Numbered from the stretch's first letter, positions 38,722-49,500 are shown. The stretch is DNA of 64,000 nucleotides from Pyruvatibacter sp. HU-CL02332 (GCF_040362765.1 NZ_BAABWK010000002.1:930001-994000), one strand, 5' to 3'. Made by a program: numbers and translations. Notes: generated by a model not told the origin, from the letters alone.

Positions 38722-39642
38722 TCAGATAGACCAGACCGCTGGCATTCTCGTGTTCCGGAACCGATCGAGCACGTGATGAATCCCTTTTGTCAGGTCATAT
38801 CCGTCTCTGGCAGCAAATCGCGCGATCAGCATACCGTTCCAGGCGCTTGCGGCGGCCCGGCCTGGAAAGTCGGACAACAAGTCGCGCAGCTCTTCGAGCC
38901 GGGCTTCTGCATCGGTTGCGACATAGCGTAAAGTCGCCATTGCACGATTGGGCCCAAGAGCTGCCGGGTGGCCCAGTGTCTGAGACACATTGCCTGCAAC
39001 AGCAAAGGTGTCCGTATGGATGAGATCACCATCGCGACGGATTTCCCAACAATCTGTCAGATCGCCACGTTGGACGCTTTCTCCCATCGCTTCGCGACCA
39101 AAAATGAAAGCCTCGATCCCAAGAAACGTCGCCGTGCCCGACAGCGCAACACTGGTCCGCCGACGCAAATGCCCCCCGTCAAAAACGATTGTTGGCTGAC
39201 CCAGCCACTCAAGGGCTGCGCCGTCGCTGACGTCCAGCGTGACATTGACCACAGCGGGAGTGCCAAGGGATCGATAAATCTTTTCGCACGCCTGCGTGGT
39301 GAGAACAGCTTCCGCTCCTGGTTGAACAAAAGCGGCAAAGCTGAGCTTGTCACCACCCGTGAGCCCGCCACCGAGATTGATCATCACAGCTTCCAGCGGG
39401 GCGCCGTCGCGCGCATTGGGAAAACGGATCTTGAGCGAGCCGCTTTGGTAAATGTCTGAAGGTACCGTCGAGGTGCCATCCAACCGGCACTTTAAGACGC
39501 CTTCGCCCTTGCATCGCTGGAACTGCGCCTGAAGACGAGTTTCCCCACCAGCATCCTCGGCTACCGGAGGCAAGGACCGCGTTGCGGTGCCGCTCTCGGG
39601 ATCGTCTCCTGTCGGCTCATACAGTGAGGAGTTTTCGTACAC
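38722..39642 (-). CDS. ureD: Urease accessory protein UreD (UreH)
   Basis: About 306 residues matching UreD, the scaffold that binds apo-urease and recruits UreF and UreG. Typical segments are [35 protein letters not shown] and [16 protein letters not shown] favour the GTG at 39642, with GGGGA seven bases upstream; ATG 39660 and GTG 39669 are alternatives. All of them lie inside the 3' end of urtE, so the importer and urease genes overlap and are co-translated. Confidence 0.9.
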   Translation of the reverse strand: MYENSSLYEPTGDDPESGTATRSLPPVAEDAGGETRLQAQFQRCKGEGVLKCRLDGTSTVPSDIYQSGSLKIRFPNARDGAPLEAVMINLGGGLTGGDKLSFAAFVQPGAEAVLTTQACEKIYRSLGTPAVVNVTLDVSDGAALEWLGQPTIVFDGGHLRRRTSVALSGTATFLGIEAFIFGREAMGESVQRGDLTDCWEIRRDGDLIHTDTFAVAGNVSQTLGHPAALGPNRAMATLRYVATDAEARLEELRDLLSDFPGRAAASAWNGMLIARFAARDGYDLTKGIHHVLDRFRNTRMPAVWSI

Positions 39643-40306
39643 TTTCTGTCCCCATATCATCCTGCACACCGGACGCGACCACGCGCCCTCTGTCCAGGAC
39701 TATGAAAGTGTCGGCTAGCTCTTGGGCAAAATCAAAATATTGCTCAACGAGAAGGATAGCCATGTTCTGCTCATCACGCAGATAGGTAATCGCGCGGCCG
39801 ATATCCTTGATGACGGAAGGCTGAATACCCTCGGTTGGTTCGTCCAACACCATGACATCCGGCCCCATAACCATGGCGCGAGCAATAGCCAATTGCTGTT
39901 GCTGGCCGCCAGACAAGTCACCGCCACGACGCGACAACATGCTTTTTAGAACGGGGAACAGCTCAAAGACATCCTCCGAGACAGTGGTGTTTCTGCCTGT
40001 GGCAAACGCAATCTCGAGATTTTCTTTGACCGTAAGCAACGGAAATATCTCCCGTCCCTGCGGCACATAGGCGATCCCCATTCTGGCCCGTGCAGACGCT
40101 GTTGCATTGGATATCTTCTTTCCCCTTAGCGTAATGGTGCCGCTCTTGACGCGCTGTTGTCCGACAATGCCGCGCAGAAGAGTGGTTTTTCCCACGCCGT
40201 TGCGCCCCATGACGCAGGTTACTTTGCCCGCTTCGGCAGAAAGGTCCACATCCCAAAGAATTTGGGCAGCGCCATAACTGAGATTGAGTCTGCTGATGTT
40301 GAGCAA
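39617..40306 (-). CDS. urtE: Urea ABC transporter ATPase UrtE
   Basis: 229 residues, LivF-like ATPase of the branched-chain-amino-acid-type urea importer. Walker A GRNGVGKTT, signature LSGGQQQQLAIARA, Walker B VMVLDEPTEGIQPS. The real start is almost certainly TTG 40306: it follows the urtD stop by one base, has GGGGAG five bases upstream, and gives the usual family N-terminus MLNISRLNLSYG. A longer frame from 40354 would overlap urtD without a good site. The 3' end overlaps ureD. Confidence 0.94.
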   Translation of the reverse strand: MLNISRLNLSYGAAQILWDVDLSAEAGKVTCVMGRNGVGKTTLLRGIVGQQRVKSGTITLRGKKISNATASARARMGIAYVPQGREIFPLLTVKENLEIAFATGRNTTVSEDVFELFPVLKSMLSRRGGDLSGGQQQQLAIARAMVMGPDVMVLDEPTEGIQPSVIKDIGRAITYLRDEQNMAILLVEQYFDFAQELADTFIVLDRGRVVASGVQDDMGTESVRKLLTV

Positions 40307-40307
40307 T

Positions 40308-41060
40308 TTATCTCCCCAGATAAACTTCAATGACGCGCTCATCGGAGCTGACATGATCGAGCGAGCCTTCCGCCAGCACAGACCCTTCGTGCAGCACGGT
40401 CACGCGCACGTCGAGATCACGAACAAACGTCATGTCGTGCTCCACGACCACGACGGTGCGTGTCTCATTTATCTTTCGCAGCAACTGAGCCGTCTGGGCC
40501 GTCTCGGCGTCGGTCATCCCAGCGACCGGCTCATCCACCAGCAGTAACGCGGGGTCCTGTGCCAGAAGCATCCCGATCTCCAGCCACTGTTTTTGACCGT
40601 GGGATAGCTCAGATGCCATGACCTGTCCGACATCCTTAAGATGGGTGGTCTCCAGGATCTCTGAAATCCGTTCCCGCTTTTCCACAGTGGGTCTTGCGAA
40701 AAGGCGTGAGATCACGTCCCGCCGGTCTTTAAGGGCGAGCAGCAGATTGTCAAAGACGGTGTGGCAGTCAAAGACCGTTGGTTTTTGAAACTTGCGACCT
40801 ACGCCGAGGTTCGCAATCTGCGATTCACTCAACCCGGTCAGGTCATGACGATCCTTGAAGTAGGCGGTTCCGGAATCGGGCCGGGTCTTGCCGGTGATAA
40901 CATCCATCATAGTTGTCTTGCCGGCACCATTTGGACCGATGATGGCGCGCATTTCGCCCTCGGCGATTGCCAGCGACAGATCATTGAGGGCCTTGAACCC
41001 GTCAAAGCTCACACTAATGGCATCAAGATTGAGGAGATGCGGGGTGGTGGATGTTGTCAT
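40308..41060 (-). CDS. urtD: Urea ABC transporter ATPase UrtD
   Basis: 250 residues, LivG-like ATPase: Walker A GPNGAGKTTMMD, LSHGQKQWLEIG (the family's variant of the ABC signature), Walker B ALLLVDEPVAGMT. It pairs with UrtE to energise the UrtBC permeases. ATGA overlap with urtC. Confidence 0.95.
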   Translation of the reverse strand: MTTSTTPHLLNLDAISVSFDGFKALNDLSLAIAEGEMRAIIGPNGAGKTTMMDVITGKTRPDSGTAYFKDRHDLTGLSESQIANLGVGRKFQKPTVFDCHTVFDNLLLALKDRRDVISRLFARPTVEKRERISEILETTHLKDVGQVMASELSHGQKQWLEIGMLLAQDPALLLVDEPVAGMTDAETAQTAQLLRKINETRTVVVVEHDMTFVRDLDVRVTVLHEGSVLAEGSLDHVSSDERVIEVYLGR

Positions 41061-42241
41061 GCACCTGCTCCCGGTGCTTGCTTGGTTTCCACAACATCCT
41101 GGTCACCGTCTTCTGTATCCCTGACCTCAGTTGCCCCATGGGCCTTTGCATTGCGCGCGGGGAAGAAAGATCTCGCAGCGCCGACAATACCGTGCGGCAA
41201 AAACAATGTGACCAGGATGAAGAGAGCACCAAGAGCGAACAACCAAATCTCAGGCATTGCCCCGGTGAACCAGGTCTTGAAACCGTTGACAACAATCGCA
41301 CCGATAATGGGCCCCACCAATGTGCCCCGGCCACCGACAGCAACCCAGATTACGGCTTCAATTGAATTGGCCGGCGAGAATTCACTTGGGTTGATGATAC
41401 CCACCTGCGGTACGTACAAGGCGCCAGCTACGCCCGCCATACATGCAGAGACCACCCATACGAACAGTTTGTAGTTTTCAGCGCTGTAACCAAGAAAGCG
41501 CGTGCGGCTTTCAGCGTCGCGCACCGCCAGCAACACCTTACCAGCCTGGGAGTTCACAATGGCCCTGCAGATAGTCAGGCAAGCAGCAAGAGCCGCGGCT
41601 GTTGCGATGAATAGCCCCACGCGCGTTCCGTCGGACTGTATGTCAAATCCGAGGATTTCCTTGAAATCCGTCAGGCCATTGTTGCCGCCAAGGCCAAGTT
41701 CGTTGCGGAAGAATGCGAGAAGAAGCGCAAATGTCATCGCTTGCGTGATGATCGACAGATAAACGCCCGTCACCCGCGCGCGGAAAGCGAAAACGCCAAA
41801 CGCGAAGGCGAGCAACCCCGGCACAAACAGTACCATCAGCATGGCAAACGGGAATATATCGAAGCCCTGCCAGTACCATGGCAGCTCCTGCCAATTCAGG
41901 AACACCATGAAGTCAGGAAGAATTGGATCGCCATACACCCCACGTGGCCCGATCATCCGCATGAGGTACATCCCCATGGCGTAGCCACCGAGCGCGAAAA
42001 AGGCTCCGTGTCCCAGGGACAAAATTCCGCAGTAGCCCCACACTAGGTCGAGAGCCAAAGCCAGCAAAGCATAGCAAAGATACTTGCCGATCAAAGTGAC
42101 GGAGTAAGTGGAGAGATGGAAGATTGAATCTTCCGGTACGAGCAGGTTGCACAGTGGAACCAGAATGCAAGCAATCAGGAGCGCGATGTAGACGCCACTT
42201 GCAAGGCCCCAGGAGATACCGCTGAGTCTGCGAATGATCAT
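41057..42241 (-). CDS. urtC: Urea ABC transporter permease UrtC
   Basis: 394 residues, LivM-like membrane protein with about ten hydrophobic segments. Family motifs include LDLVWGYCGILSLGHGAFFALGGYAMGMYLM and GRGTLVGPIIGA. A charged C-terminal tail of about 35 residues is unremarkable for UrtC. It overlaps both urtB and urtD by four bases. Confidence 0.95.
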   Translation of the reverse strand: MIIRRLSGISWGLASGVYIALLIACILVPLCNLLVPEDSIFHLSTYSVTLIGKYLCYALLALALDLVWGYCGILSLGHGAFFALGGYAMGMYLMRMIGPRGVYGDPILPDFMVFLNWQELPWYWQGFDIFPFAMLMVLFVPGLLAFAFGVFAFRARVTGVYLSIITQAMTFALLLAFFRNELGLGGNNGLTDFKEILGFDIQSDGTRVGLFIATAAALAACLTICRAIVNSQAGKVLLAVRDAESRTRFLGYSAENYKLFVWVVSACMAGVAGALYVPQVGIINPSEFSPANSIEAVIWVAVGGRGTLVGPIIGAIVVNGFKTWFTGAMPEIWLFALGALFILVTLFLPHGIVGAARSFFPARNAKAHGATEVRDTEDGDQDVVETKQAPGAGA

Positions 42242-43998
42242 GAGTCCACAAACCGTCCCTTAAGTGCGAAGAGCCCTCGAGGACGCCACTGGATAAACAG
42301 GATGATAAAGATCAGGATCAATATCTTGGCTGCAACCGCGCCGGCGAAAGGCTCAAACAATTTGTTTGCTACTCCGAGGGACATCGCCCCAACGAATGTG
42401 CCCCACAAATTGCCCACGCCCCCAAACACAACCACCATGAAACTGTCGATGATATAGGCCTGACCCAGGTTGGGGCTGACATTGTCGATTTGCGACAGGG
42501 CAACGCCGGCTATGCCCGCAACGCCGGAGCCAAGGCCGAAGGTTAGTGCGTCCACCCAACTGGTTTTGACGCCCATGGATTCAGCCATTTGCCGGTTTTG
42601 AGTGACCGCACGCATCTGAGAGCCAAATCGCGTACGCCGGATGAAGGTCAAAAGCACTCCCATCACGATGAGAGAAAAGACAATGATCCAAAGACGCGAT
42701 TCCGTGATCGTCAGCTGACCCACTTCGAATGAGCCGGACATCCAGCTCGGCGCCTGGACCGGTTTGTTGGTCGGACCAAAAATGCTGCGAATGAGCTGCT
42801 GCAAGATCAAGGACAGGCCCCAAGTCGCCAGCAGCGTTTCCAATGGGCGGCCATACAGAAACCGGATAATAGTCCGCTCGATTAGCATGCCTGCGGAGCC
42901 GGATACGATGAAGGCTGCGGGGATTGCGAGAAGCAACGATATTTCAAGCAAACCGGGCGCAACCGACATCAACACCTGCTGAACAACAAAGGCGGTGTAC
43001 GCCCCCAGCATGATCATTTCGCCATGGGCCATATTGATGACGCCCATCACACCAAAAGTAACGGCCAAACCAAAAGCTGCCAGGAGCAGAACCGAGCCAA
43101 GAGAAATGCCGAAGTACACATCCTGCGCCAACTGCCAGTACGACAGTGTCCGCTCTATAGCCTCAATGGCCTCGAGCCTTGCCGTTTCCATTGTCGGATC
43201 GTCTTGTGGGCCAAGGCGCAACAGAGAGTCGAGTGCCGTGCGATCGCCGCGGTCTTTGAGTACAGCCATGGCATCCATAACTGCAGCTGGATCTTCTGGT
43301 GGGCTGGCCAAAATCATGACTGCTCGCGCTTGTTGGAGCGCGTTGGCAATCTTTGGATCCTGTTCAGCCGCGATCGCTTCTTCGATAAATGGCAGGGTCT
43401 CAGGATTTGCGCCTGTAAAGGCGTTCTCGGCAGCCGCCAGGCGGATATCTGGGTCTCCTGAAGTCAGCGATATCCGGGCGATCAGATCACGGAGTACACG
43501 TCGCAATTTGTTGTTCACGCGTACTTTTTTGAGATCACCAGGGACAGCCTGCAGGACTTCACCTGTTGAGGCTGATCTAATCTCACCATCTTTCCCATCC
43601 AGTGCAATCACGATGGGACCATCGGCGATGGCAAACAGTGTTCCCTCGGCTAGCGCTTTGAGGATCGGCAACCCCATTGGATGGTCGAGGGCTGCTATGC
43701 GCGCAACAATTTCAGCTTTCTTCGAAAACCCTGCAACACGCATTTCGTCCAACAGCTGCGGAAGAACCGGCTGGGGCTCAGACTCCAGAGGTCCGGTGAT
43801 TTCTGTCTCTTGGAGTGGAGTGTCGATTGTTCCGACAGGATCACCCAGCGCGCCCTGGCTAAAAGCCGGCTGCGTCAATGCTGCAGCAATTCCTACGGTG
43901 GCCAGCCACAACATGGCGCTTCGCAGTATGATCAACTGCCTTGGCATCACGTGCGCCCACTGGCGAGTTGGGTAGATGTTCATTTTTGGTGCCGGCAT
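42238..43998 (-). CDS. urtB: Urea ABC transporter permease UrtB
   Basis: 586 residues. As is usual for UrtB, a LivH-like permease domain (about 290-580, with NMAHGEMIMLGAY and GLGSGVAGIAGVALSQID) is preceded by a long extracytoplasmic N-terminal region with HEAT-like helical repeats behind a signal peptide. The signal sequence fits best from ATG 43947 (MPRQLIILRSAMLWLATVG); the frame is open to 43998 and the true start is undecided. It is separated from urtA by 155 bases that hold a stem-loop. Confidence 0.95.
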   Translation of the reverse strand: MPAPKMNIYPTRQWAHVMPRQLIILRSAMLWLATVGIAAALTQPAFSQGALGDPVGTIDTPLQETEITGPLESEPQPVLPQLLDEMRVAGFSKKAEIVARIAALDHPMGLPILKALAEGTLFAIADGPIVIALDGKDGEIRSASTGEVLQAVPGDLKKVRVNNKLRRVLRDLIARISLTSGDPDIRLAAAENAFTGANPETLPFIEEAIAAEQDPKIANALQQARAVMILASPPEDPAAVMDAMAVLKDRGDRTALDSLLRLGPQDDPTMETARLEAIEAIERTLSYWQLAQDVYFGISLGSVLLLAAFGLAVTFGVMGVINMAHGEMIMLGAYTAFVVQQVLMSVAPGLLEISLLLAIPAAFIVSGSAGMLIERTIIRFLYGRPLETLLATWGLSLILQQLIRSIFGPTNKPVQAPSWMSGSFEVGQLTITESRLWIIVFSLIVMGVLLTFIRRTRFGSQMRAVTQNRQMAESMGVKTSWVDALTFGLGSGVAGIAGVALSQIDNVSPNLGQAYIIDSFMVVVFGGVGNLWGTFVGAMSLGVANKLFEPFAGAVAAKILILIFIILFIQWRPRGLFALKGRFVDS

Positions 43999-44083
43999 CC
44001 ATTGTTGAATCTTATTCCGCCGACGGACGGAAACGAAATGGCAAGCATGTCAGGGATCTAGCGACATGCCTGCCATCCGCTTA

Positions 44084-44133
44084 GAGGGGTCGCTGTCGGC
44101 GCGAAACAGGTAAAGCGACGAACAGCGACCCTC
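44084..44133 (-). other. Stem-loop between urtA and urtB
   Basis: GAGGGGTCGCTGT (44084-44096) pairs with ACAGCGACCCTC (44122-44133) with one bulged base, giving a 12-bp stem. No U tract follows. Such structures after binding-protein genes commonly give more binding protein than permease, by partial termination or mRNA protection. Confidence 0.6.
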
Positions 44134-44153
44134 GATTGGCCTATGCCTTTACG

Positions 44154-45434
44154 TCAGTGCATTTCTGCAAGACCAAGGCACTTTTCTGTCGTGGTGTCGA
44201 AGTTCCCGCAGTTGAGCTCAACCCAGTCGGACTTCAGGTCCTTGGAACCTGGAAGGAAATCCGTCCATGCGTCGCCCGGCACGAGACCTTCGGTTTGCCA
44301 AACAACATCGAACTGGCCGTCAGCCTGAATTTCGCCGATGAGGACTGGCTTCGTGATGTGATGGTTTGGGAGCATCACTGACATACCACCTGTGAGGTTA
44401 GGCACTTCGATACCCGGCATGGCTGCAATTACTGCATCAACATCTGCAGTGCCTGCTGCTTCCACAGCCTTCACCCACATGTTGAAACCAATGTAGTGGG
44501 CTTCCATCGGGTCATTGCTGACGCGATCAGGGTTCTCGGTGAACTCTTTCCATGTCGAGATGAACTCGGCGTTCTCAGGAGAGTCAACGGACTGGAAGTA
44601 GTTCCAAGCCGCGAGGTGACCGACCAGCGGGCCTGTATCAAGACCTGCCAACTCTTCTTCACCCACAGAGAATGCAACCACCGGGATGTCTTCAGCCTTG
44701 ATACCCTGATTGGCCAACTCCTTGTAGAAAGGTACGTTTGCATCGCCATTGATGGTTGAAACCACGGCTGTCTTTTTGCCGGCTGACCCAAACTCGCGAA
44801 TGTCAGAAACAATCGTCTGCCAGTCAGAATGACCAAATGGCGTGTAGTTGATGAGGATATCTTCTTCAGCAACACCCTTGTCCTTGAGATACGCCTCAAG
44901 GATTTTGTTGGTCGTACGCGGATACACATAGTCCGTGCCGGCCAGAACCCAACGTTCGACGCTCTCTTCTTCCATGAGATAGTCAACCGCAGGGATTGCC
45001 TGCTGGTTCGGAGCCGCGCCGGTGTAGAACACGTTGCGGGAGCTCTCTTCACCTTCGTACTGCACTGGATAGAAAAGGATGCCGTTCAGCTCCTCAACCA
45101 CCGGGAGAACGGATTTGCGAGATACCGATGTCCATGCGCCAAAGACGACAGACACTTCATCTTCGGACAGAAGCCCGCGCATTTTTTCAGCGAACAGAGG
45201 CCAGTTGGAAGCAGGGTCAACCACCACTGGTTCGAGCTGGCGACCAAGGACACCGCCCTTGGCATTTTGCTGCTCGATCAGCATCAGCATGGCGTCTTTG
45301 AGAGTCGTCTCACTGATCGCCATAGTGCCGGACAGGGAATGCAGAATACCAACCTTGATTGGGTCTTCTGCATAAGCAGCGCTTGAGGCCATCGTCAATG
45401 CGAGGCCGGCAATCGCGCCTTTCACAATCTTCAT
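44154..45434 (-). CDS. urtA: Urea ABC transporter substrate-binding protein UrtA
   Basis: 426 residues with a signal peptide (ends SSAAYA) and the UrtA fold of the LivJ type: IKVGILHSLSGTMAISE, LPVVEELNGILFYPVQYEGEE, FYTGAAPNQQAIPAVDYL, GTDYVYPRTTNKIL. It captures urea in the periplasm for UrtBCDE. It follows the outer-membrane barrel gene by 42 bases with no terminator, so it may be read from that gene's promoter. Confidence 0.97.
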   Translation of the reverse strand: MKIVKGAIAGLALTMASSAAYAEDPIKVGILHSLSGTMAISETTLKDAMLMLIEQQNAKGGVLGRQLEPVVVDPASNWPLFAEKMRGLLSEDEVSVVFGAWTSVSRKSVLPVVEELNGILFYPVQYEGEESSRNVFYTGAAPNQQAIPAVDYLMEEESVERWVLAGTDYVYPRTTNKILEAYLKDKGVAEEDILINYTPFGHSDWQTIVSDIREFGSAGKKTAVVSTINGDANVPFYKELANQGIKAEDIPVVAFSVGEEELAGLDTGPLVGHLAAWNYFQSVDSPENAEFISTWKEFTENPDRVSNDPMEAHYIGFNMWVKAVEAAGTADVDAVIAAMPGIEVPNLTGGMSVMLPNHHITKPVLIGEIQADGQFDVVWQTEGLVPGDAWTDFLPGSKDLKSDWVELNCGNFDTTTEKCLGLAEMH

Positions 45435-45476
45435 AGATAAACTCCGATACTTGTACTGGATAAACGGCCGAGCGAC

Positions 45477-46289
45477 TTAAAAGGCCATCGAGATGCCGAC
45501 AGAACCGGTGAGGAACGTGTCATCAGGGTTGCCTGGAATGGCGTCATTGTCGGTTGTGTAACCGACCAGATCGAAATTCATCGACCAGGAGCCGTAATCG
45601 TCAGCGATAAAGGAGAGTGGGACACCGACGGATGCGCCAAGGTAAGAGTAGGCATAGCCACCTTCAGTGCCGCCCTGGAAATCATCGTCAAGGAAGATCC
45701 CGACGCCAGCCGGGATGCTGACTGAAACTGTTTCCGTCAGATCGAAACCAGGGGAAACGCCCAGCACAAGAGCTGAACCTTCAGCCTGAGCACCGTTGCC
45801 GGCTGTACGAATGTGCCATGTCAGCGACGGGCTCATTGCCCAAGCGCCCAGCAGATCGGAGTCATCATAGGACAAGCCGAAATCGAGAATTTCTTCGATG
45901 TCGCCCGCATATGCCCAGGACTGGTACGTCGCTGAAACGGTTACGGTCTCGATTGTGTATGCCGCACCGACCCAGAAATCGACTTCCTGAAGCGTGCCGC
46001 CAATCGCGCTGTTGGCGTTGTCATTGATGTCCGCCCAGACGCCGGTGTAGACGCTGAGTTCATCAGTTGCCTGAACACTTATGTCTGCAAAGGCAAATGT
46101 GGTGGAGCGATCACCGAAGAATTCGGTGCCGCCGGCCCAAACGTCTGCGCCGTATGAAATGAAGTGTGAGTTGTAGCTGACACCAACGTTGCCGGACACT
46201 TTATCGGCGGCCATTGATGATGTTGCGGCCATTACGCCAAGTGCACCGCTGCAGAGAGCGACGCCAAGTTTGCTGATCTGTTTAGTCAT
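45477..46289 (-). CDS. Predicted outer-membrane beta-barrel protein, porin-like
   Basis: 270 residues from ATG 46289 (GGGGGATTTCC upstream): a signal peptide (ends SSMAA), then a string of amphipathic beta strands rich in aromatic residues and Gly, ending GSVGISMAF with the terminal Phe typical of barrels inserted by BAM. It resembles small porin-like families such as TorF, but I cannot name the family with certainty. It lies directly upstream of urtA in the same orientation, so it may be the outer-membrane entry for urea or a related solute; that is inference. Confidence 0.72.
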   Translation of the reverse strand: MTKQISKLGVALCSGALGVMAATSSMAADKVSGNVGVSYNSHFISYGADVWAGGTEFFGDRSTTFAFADISVQATDELSVYTGVWADINDNANSAIGGTLQEVDFWVGAAYTIETVTVSATYQSWAYAGDIEEILDFGLSYDDSDLLGAWAMSPSLTWHIRTAGNGAQAEGSALVLGVSPGFDLTETVSVSIPAGVGIFLDDDFQGGTEGGYAYSYLGASVGVPLSFIADDYGSWSMNFDLVGYTTDNDAIPGNPDDTFLTGSVGISMAF

Positions 46290-46599
46290 GGAAATCCCCC
46301 AAGGAATTGAGTCAAAACGGGCCGGGGAATCACCTGTTTTCAAGCCAGTTCATGCCCCGCACGTCAAAGCTCACATCCATGGTGCGGCGCAACAATACGT
46401 CATTGTGCGTATGTTCCGCCCTTGGGAGGCGTGGAGGATGGTAAACGGTCCACACTGTGGCGCTTTTGCACTTGCTCATGTGAGACCCGCAGATATGCAG
46501 GTACAAATCTGAGGCGGAGTGTGGATGTTAGGTCCTACACTTGGCTGGCACCGCATCATGTCGCTGCCGCAACATCACGTCCTTTGAAAGACAGCGTCA
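46290..46599. other. Divergent intergenic region (porin/urt and kinase genes)
   Basis: About 310 bases without a gene. It must carry promoters for the leftward porin-urt-ure genes and the rightward transporter-kinase. An imperfect dyad GCAACAAT-acgtc-ATTGTGC lies at 46389-46408 and could be an operator. I find no convincing sigma-54 element here. Confidence 0.4.
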
Positions 46600-49500
46600 T
46601 TGGCAATTCCAAAGCAGAAAGTTGTTCCCCAGAGGCGCAGCTACAACCAATGGGTCGTCAATGAGACTCTGGAAGACTTCGCCTTGCGCTTTACCGCGCG
46701 AAAGGCCCGGGGTGGATCCATTTTTCGGGTCACCAACACTGCCCTAGGGACCGTTTCGTTTCTGGTCCTGGAAGCGATTGGTGCATCCATTACGCTTGCC
46801 TATGGCTTTACCAACGCTGTGACCGCCATCCTGGTGGTTGGCCTGGTTATCTTCCTGCTTGGGTTGCCACTGAGTTATCATGCGTCGCGCAATGGGTTGG
46901 ACATTGATCTCCTCACCCGCGGAGCCGGATTTGGCTATGTCGGCTCGACCATCACATCACTGATTTATGCGTCATTTACCTTCATCTTCTTTGCTCTAGA
47001 AGCCGCCATCATGGCGCTGGCGCTAGAGATGTGGCTTGGCGTGCCCACTTACCTGGGGTACCTCGTGACTGCCCTTGTCGTGTTGCCCTTGGTGACTCAC
47101 GGCTTTACGTACCTCAGTAAATTCCAGACCTGGACGCAGCCCGTTTGGCTCGGTCTGCAGATTATTGCAGTGATTTCGGTGGTGAATTCCGATGCGCTGG
47201 CCTTTGCCGACTGGGCGGTCTTTGCTGGCGAGCTTGGTGATTCAGATGCGCCCTTCAACCTTCTTTTGTTCGGCAGTGCGTGCAGTCTCATTTTTCCGCT
47301 CGTCGCTCAGAATGCGGAACAAGTTGACTACCAGCGGTTCATGCCGGAACAGACGCGCAAAAACCGCCTGGCTTGGTTGGCATCCGTCGTGGCCGCGGGA
47401 CCTGGTTGGGTTATCCCGGGTGTGCTCAAGATGCTGCTCGGATCTTTTTTCGCTGTCCTTCTCCTCAACATCGGCTTTTCGCTCGAACAAGCAGGACAGC
47501 CGACCGAGATGTACCTGTATGCTTTTACTCAGGCATTCGGGGACACAGGTTTCACAATCGGCGTTGCGGCTGTGTTCGTCATCCTGTCGCAACTGAAGAT
47601 AAACGTGACCAACGCCTATGCCGGGTCTATCGCGTGGTCGAACTTTTTCGCCCGTCTTACACACAGCCACCCTGGTCGCGTTGTTTGGCTGTTCTTCAAT
47701 GTTTCATTGGCGTTGATGCTCATGGAGCTTGGAATCTACCAGACATTTGAACGGACATTGGGCCTGTACGCCAATATTCCCCTGGCGTGGATGGCAACCG
47801 TGGCCGCAGACCTTGCGATCAACAAACCGCTTGGACTTTCGCCAAAGAAGATCGAGTTCAGGAGGGCATACCTACCCAACTTCAACCCGGTTGGTCCGGT
47901 GAGCATGACCATCGCCTCCGTCATCGGCATTGGCATTTATGCCGGGATTGCAGGCATAGAAAACCGGCCTTACGCGACCTTCGCGTCACTGCTCATACCT
48001 TTCTTTCTGGTGCCACTCATCGCATGGCTGACCAAGGGAAAATACTATCTCGCTCGCCCTGTCATAGAGGTCGCAGGCCCTGGTGAAGAAACTGAGTGCT
48101 GCATCTGTCAAAATGCATTTGAGTCTCAGGACATGGCGTCCTGCCCTGTTTATGCAGCGCCCATATGCTCGCTATGCTGTGGGCTGGATGCAAGATGCCA
48201 CGACGCATGTAAAGACGATGGCGATACGCGGCCTGAATCTACTATTCTACTTCGTATGTCGCGTTACCTCGCCCAATTCACCGGCAACATATTGAACGCG
48301 CGCCTGCTGAAGTATCTGGGCGCACTGGCCATCGGCGTCGCTCTCGCTGCCATGCTGCTCAGCCTCGCATACCTGCATCTGCTCGACTCACCGGGTCTGG
48401 ACAGGGACACTATCGAAGCGACCCTTATTGCCTGTTTCTTCATTATCGTCTTCGTCATCGCGATCGCGATTTGGCCGTTTCTTCTTGCAAAGGAAAGCAG
48501 TCTGGCGACGCGGCTGGAAAGCCAGGCTCAAACAGAGCTTCTCTACAAAGAAATCAGGGCTCGTCGCGAGACTGACGCTGAACTGCAGCTCGCCAAGGAA
48601 CTTGCCGAGGCCCGCAATGAAGCGAAGACAAAATACGTTCAAGGCACCAGCCATGAGCTAAGAACGCCACTGAATGCGATACTGGGGTATGCGCAGCTTC
48701 TAGAAACAAAACCCGATCTGCCTCGAGAGCTGGAGCATGGATTGAGCGTCATCCGACGTAGTGGCGCGCATCTTTCAAGCCTAGTCGATGGCTTGCTCGA
48801 TATTTCCATGATCGAAGCGGGAAAATTCAAAACCTACAGCGATGAAGTTCCGATCCGCGAGTTTCTGGATCAACTGGTGGATATGTTCACGTTGCAGGCG
48901 CGCGACAAAGGCCTCTCCTTCATTTTTGAGCAGCCCGAGCACATGGCGCGGATCGTACGCGTGGATGAAAAACGACTTCGGCAGGTGCTGATCAATCTGG
49001 TATCCAATGCCATTCGATACACCCACACTGGCAGTGTGACACTGCGATTGAGTTACTCCGGTGAAGTGGCTCGCTTCGACATCATCGATACCGGTGTTGG
49101 CATCGTTAACGAAGACCTTGAGCGCATTTTTGTACCCTTTGAGCGTCTGGAGTCGCCTCAGCGACCAGCAACGAAGGGGTCAGGTCTTGGACTGACGATT
49201 ACCAAGTTGCTTGTCGAGGCAATGGGCGGCGAGATTACCGTTACTAGTCAACCCGGTACCGGAAGTTGCTTCACCATACGGATTTTCCTGCCGGCGGTGA
49301 CCCACCCCACAAAGGCTGAGACGAAAGTCCGGACGCCAATTGTTGGGTATGAAGGCCCTCGTCGGACCATCCTGATTGTAGATGACGACACCCACCACCT
49401 TGATTTTATGCGCGACGCCCTTAGCCAGGCCGGACTGTTTGTTCTTACAGAGGATAGCGGCGAAGGCTGCATCGTTACCGCCAGCACATGCAGTCCAGAC

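Noticed and set aside
46541-46556. TGGCAC-CGCAT-CATG as a second sigma-54 promoter, for the transporter-kinase
   Set aside because: The -12 half is wrong (CATG in place of TTGC), so only the -24 half matches.
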